Shown piece after piece: positions 61,176 to 64,000 of a stretch of DNA of 64,000 bases. The stretch covers positions 62,001-126,000 of the forward strand of contig JAOAPY010000030.1 in NCBI GenBank assembly GCA_025463135.1, written 5' to 3'. The DNA comes from Acidobacteriota bacterium. GTDB taxonomy: Bacteria; Acidobacteriota; Blastocatellia; Pyrinomonadales; Pyrinomonadaceae. The position numbers and the translations under genes were made by a program. How positions within the stretch are numbered: position 1 is the first letter of the stretch; each line of letters opens with the position of its first letter. The notes beneath the pieces are model-generated. The model searched no databases and was not told where the DNA came from. It saw nothing but the letters and a program-made list of their open reading frames with translations.

Positions 61176-61934
61176 TCACTCCGGCGACACTTCAATTCTG
61201 ATCACGGCGATGTCGTCATCCTTGATTCTGCCGTTAAGACGATCTTTTTCAAAGAGTAGCTGCAGCTCGCTCTCTTGTCTGGTCTTCAGCAGGAGGTCGA
61301 AGCGCAAACGCGCCTGCTCGTCTTTTTCCGCCATCATTAAATACCACGCAGCGACGGCGTCCGAAAAAAGCAGCAGCACATCTCCGTGCTCGATCGTGCC
61401 GGCTGCGATCACAACCTTCTCCAGCGCCGCCGCTTGCATTGATGGGTGCGAAGGCATGAGCGGCGGCGTCGCATTGAAGTCCTGGTAACGCGAGAGTGGC
61501 AGCGCGGACACGATTTTGTTGTGACGACATTGAACCAGACAGGAATCGCCCACTGCGATGGCCCTCCAGCCGTGCGCCGCTCCCTCCAGCTTCTCAAACT
61601 GCACGCCAACGAAAGCAGCAAACGATCCCGTGGCGGCTTTTTCTTCGGCGTACCATGACAGGCGGAGTCCGCTCCAGGAATCATGCAGCGACTGGCCCAC
61701 TCGGGCCAACCACGCGCGGAATTCATCGATAGTTTGATCGACCGGCCCCTGCAGCACCCAATCATGGGCCAACAGCTGTGCCCAGCTTTGAGAGTCAAAT
61801 GCTTCAGTGGCGCCGTCGGCGACGGCAAAGCGGCCCGCGGGTAGATTTATGCCGATGGCATCTTCGCATTCGGATAATTGATGACCGCTTTTCGGCAGCA
61901 GGAACTCTTGCGTCTGAAATTGCCAGGTTGACAT
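61176..61934 (-). CDS. PP2C-family protein phosphatase (YegK/TerY-P type)
   Basis: The 252-residue protein has the PP2C metal-site motifs: SECEDAIGINLPAGRFAVADGATEAF (Glu/Asp and the DG pair), GDSCLV near 130, LLLFSDAVAAWYL near 186 (Asp-Ala instead of Asp-Gly), and KDDDIAVIRI near 240. It should dephosphorylate Ser/Thr, most likely reversing the adjacent kinase. GAAGGAC directly precedes the ATG and lies in the end of the VWA gene; the VWA stop is five bases upstream, so the two are one operon. Confidence 0.88.
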   Translation of the reverse strand: MSTWQFQTQEFLLPKSGHQLSECEDAIGINLPAGRFAVADGATEAFDSQSWAQLLAHDWVLQGPVDQTIDEFRAWLARVGQSLHDSWSGLRLSWYAEEKAATGSFAAFVGVQFEKLEGAAHGWRAIAVGDSCLVQCRHNKIVSALPLSRYQDFNATPPLMPSHPSMQAAALEKVVIAAGTIEHGDVLLLFSDAVAAWYLMMAEKDEQARLRFDLLLKTRQESELQLLFEKDRLNGRIKDDDIAVIRIEVSPE

Positions 61935-61939
61935 GTCCT

Positions 61940-62815
61940 TCAGGACTCAACGGACTCAGTGCGATCGTCCATCCATTTGTAGGGAGTCATCCCGGTGAGG
62001 CTCGTTCCTATCTCATAGAATTGAACGATGGAAGATGGATCGCCATTAAGGACGAAACCCCGGGAGCCGGCAGCAGCCTGCACGCCGAGTTGTGCGGCCG
62101 CGGCGAGAAAGTTTTCGGGTAGTTGACTCGAGATTCCGAACAGCGCGCGAGCAAAGCCATCCGGCAGGGAGGCCTCGTCCGCAGGGTACTCGAGCTTGGG
62201 ATTGCGGCGCGATGAGATGTGGCAGTTGAATAAAAGGACCGAACCATCATCGGTCTTTAGCGACATGAGCTCCTGGCCGATCGCGGTGGGATCGCCATCG
62301 CTGGATTCGCCATCCGTGAGATGAAGCACGGTTGGTGGGAAGCCGCTCGGATGCTCTGCCAACCATGATTCCAGGATGGATCTGACCTGGGCCAGAGCTT
62401 CACACATCGGCGTCTTGCCCTCGGCCGCCGGCAACAACCAGACGGGAAAGCGCACGGGGATTTCGACCCAGCCACCGGCGCCGTCCGGGACCTTCTTGTA
62501 ACTGGTCTTGACCTGCAAGGGGTAATCAGCTATTTCAGCGATGGGCGCCAGCCGCCGTTGTTCCAATGGACCACCAAAGGCAGTGCCGACCCGGCGACCA
62601 TAGCCGATTACGGCAAGATAATAGTAATTACGGACCTCTTCAGTCTTGGTGCAGCGAATTACCAGATCATGAAGAGTGTGATTGACTACCTCGGCGACAA
62701 ACTCGGATTTCTTTAATGAGGCATCACCCTGAAACGGATCCGACATGGAGCCGGACTGATCGATCAGAAGAACGATGCAGGTTGGCTTAGCGCGCGTAAT
62801 CTGGGCCGAATACAT
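61940..62815 (-). CDS. von Willebrand factor A protein (YegL/TerY type)
   Basis: The 291-residue cytosolic VWA protein has an intact MIDAS: IDQSGSMSD (DxSxS) near 18-26, Thr in EGKTPMCEAL near 132-136 and Asp in LHLTDGESSDGD near 164-171. The family is the adaptor of the YegI/YegK/YegL triad and is thought to present ligands or scaffold phosphorylation. No signal peptide or membrane segment. First gene of the triad in transcription order, five bases before PP2C. Confidence 0.9.
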   Translation of the reverse strand: MYSAQITRAKPTCIVLLIDQSGSMSDPFQGDASLKKSEFVAEVVNHTLHDLVIRCTKTEEVRNYYYLAVIGYGRRVGTAFGGPLEQRRLAPIAEIADYPLQVKTSYKKVPDGAGGWVEIPVRFPVWLLPAAEGKTPMCEALAQVRSILESWLAEHPSGFPPTVLHLTDGESSDGDPTAIGQELMSLKTDDGSVLLFNCHISSRRNPKLEYPADEASLPDGFARALFGISSQLPENFLAAAAQLGVQAAAGSRGFVLNGDPSSIVQFYEIGTSLTGMTPYKWMDDRTESVES

Positions 62816-62889
62816 GTTTTGATTTCTATCTCTTGAAGGATGATTGTATCTCTGAATTCCTGACGGGCCGCTTGCTCTTCGTGATGCTG

Positions 62890-63822
62890 TTACTCAAACG
62901 CCGGAGGCGGCGGCGGTCCGTTACTCTCAATGAACGAACCTGGGCCTCTGGCCTTAAGAATACTTAAATAGATAACCAGCGAAAGGACGGTTGTTGATTC
63001 ATTGAAGATGTCGGTGGTCATTCCCAGCAAGGCTTGCAACGGCCAAAAAGTAACTCCACTCGCAATCAACATAGTCGAGACGAAGCCGGCGGGAAGGGCG
63101 ACAACCAACAAAAGTAAGCCGAACACGAAACGCACTCCGAAAATATTTCCTTTATAGCCCTTGGTCAAGCTATAGCTACGCTTGAGAATTTCGATCGGCC
63201 CAAGATCCTCCAGCGCTGCCAGCGGATAAATCACTTCAAAACCGAGAGTAAGAATAACGCCCGGGACAATCAAACATATATAACCCAACGTTTGAAGAAT
63301 TGTGGCCAGCAGCGCGACGACAGCTACTTTGCCGATCCTGCTCAGACCCCAGCGATAAGTTTCATTGAGGCTTGGCGCCACTCCTGTGCGCATAACTGTT
63401 ATTAGAGCAAAGATGAGCGAGGGCGATACGAGTGCCTTACAGAATCCTGCGAGCAATATGATGCCCACTCCGACCTGCCAGTCGGTCTGTTTGGTTCCCA
63501 AACTCAAGGCCTTAAAGATTTCAAAAGGCGCAAAAATGACGACGACTATTTTTGTGATGAGCCAGATATTGTCTTTGAACAACGTGATGGTGGGGCTGAG
63601 TGCGGTGCTGATTCCGTCAAACGGAGGGACAACAGGTGAAAATGGTAGTTCTTCCGGGTGCTCAGGCTCGCTACTTTCCAGATCGATGGACGGGAGCAAG
63701 TACTCAGCGGTAGAGGTATCGGGGCTTGGCACTGTCGCACTTAGTTCTGCTCCGCAGCTTTCGCACTTTTCGTCGGCCAGGCGATTTATCAACCCGCACT
63801 GCCGGCATTTGACATTAGTCAT
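62890..63822 (-). CDS. Zinc-ribbon multi-pass membrane protein
   Basis: The N-terminal zinc ribbon (CRQCGLINRLADEKCESCGAE, two CxxC) is followed by an acidic/proline linker (about 30-70). Then come five to six hydrophobic segments (about 84-102, 120-150, 165-190, 195-215, 225-260, 270-290), in a layout like YciC/DUF975-type or glycerophosphoryl-diester-family membrane domains (SYSLTKGYKGNIFGVRFVFGLLLLVV). 74 nt upstream of the VWA gene on the same strand, it may be the membrane receptor or anchor of the triad. Family name not certain. Confidence 0.75.
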   Translation of the reverse strand: MTNVKCRQCGLINRLADEKCESCGAELSATVPSPDTSTAEYLLPSIDLESSEPEHPEELPFSPVVPPFDGISTALSPTITLFKDNIWLITKIVVVIFAPFEIFKALSLGTKQTDWQVGVGIILLAGFCKALVSPSLIFALITVMRTGVAPSLNETYRWGLSRIGKVAVVALLATILQTLGYICLIVPGVILTLGFEVIYPLAALEDLGPIEILKRSYSLTKGYKGNIFGVRFVFGLLLLVVALPAGFVSTMLIASGVTFWPLQALLGMTTDIFNESTTVLSLVIYLSILKARGPGSFIESNGPPPPPAFE

Positions 63823-64000
63823 CGTGGGCTCCTGGCTGCGGCAAAGGTCGGCAGGGTTTGCGGACGTTTTGAGTGGTCGTTGTTAGAGTTCAAGTTCATT
63901 TCGCGACCAGCACTGACCTAACGGTGATTGAAAGAGAAGTACGTTCGGATACCCATGAAGCAAATGCGGGGCGAGTCGCATCGTGCAAGGAAACGCAAAT
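63823..64000. other. Probable upstream region of the signalling block, no gene seen
   Basis: The last 178 bases of the window contain no supported frame and presumably hold the promoter for the minus-strand block. Confidence 0.35.

Noticed and set aside
53205-63822. Tellurite-resistance (ter) operon
   Set aside because: The VWA/PP2C/kinase triad fits TerY-P, but no terB, terC, terD or terZ-like gene is present in the window.
1-64000. tRNA, rRNA or riboswitch genes
   Set aside because: I found no cloverleaf with conserved TTCGA loop or rRNA-like stretch by eye; a covariance search was not possible.

Overview
The window is a stretch of bacterial chromosome (moderately high GC, dense genes, no rRNA, tRNA, prophage, transposase or CRISPR array that I can see). 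Gene content points to an Acidobacteriota chromosome, probably of the Blastocatellia/Pyrinomonadales type. The grounds are a VWFA-related exported protein of the acidobacterial family, a group 1h [NiFe]-hydrogenase locus like those of Pyrinomonas and soil actinobacteria, a YegI/YegK/YegL-type kinase-phosphatase-VWA triad, and intergenic spaces packed with short inverted-repeat elements and 7-bp tandem arrays. The lineage is an inference from gene families, not a measured placement.

Left part (1-16 kb), housekeeping and DNA metabolism: the 3' part of a giant NdvB-like cyclic beta-glucan synthase, an MreB-type actin homologue, a PolX-family protein whose polymerase aspartates are lost, an MscS channel, a type IB topoisomerase, a LigC-like ATP-dependent ligase, an exported dipeptidyl-peptidase IV and an exported alpha/beta hydrolase. 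Middle left (16-30 kb), envelope and stress functions: two BON-domain proteins, a YflT-like protein, a VTT/DedA protein, a UbiB kinase, an isochorismatase-like hydrolase, a DJ-1/PfpI protein, several small hydrophilic or single-membrane-segment proteins, an exported TPR protein, a UdgX-type uracil-DNA glycosylase and a VWFA-related protein.

Hydrogenase region (30-51 kb), all on the plus strand: hypF, a nickel permease, a PAS histidine kinase/NarL regulator pair, the structural subunits hhyS and hhyL, a NifU/four-Cys fusion, DUF5947, DUF6084 and two more conserved unknowns, the maturation protease, two tiny membrane proteins with the same C-terminal motif, a YceI protein without signal peptide, hypA-hypB-hypC, a SIS isomerase, hypD and hypE. 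Together these encode nickel uptake, cofactor synthesis (HypF/E/D/C for Fe(CN)2CO, HypA/B for Ni), proteolytic maturation and an uptake hydrogenase of the high-affinity type. Its electrons probably go through the NifU-like relay to the quinone pool.

Right part (51-64 kb): a DUF1345-like membrane protein and a HEPN-like protein on the plus strand face a minus-strand signalling/chaperone block. In transcription order this block runs zinc-ribbon membrane protein, VWA, PP2C phosphatase, Ser/Thr kinase, stand-alone receiver, HSP90-like ATPase, TPR protein and WD40 protein. The first three enzymes match the YegI/YegK/YegL (TerY-P) triad; its extension into an HSP90-TPR-WD40 arm is my best candidate for an undescribed system.

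Intergenic DNA is unusual throughout. At least a dozen families of roughly 60-200 nt inverted-repeat elements fill the spacers. Copies of one family supply the stop codons of three genes, another encodes the C-terminal tail of the NdvB-like protein, and two insertions sit in frame inside hypF. Separate arrays of 7-nt units occur in at least ten spacers.
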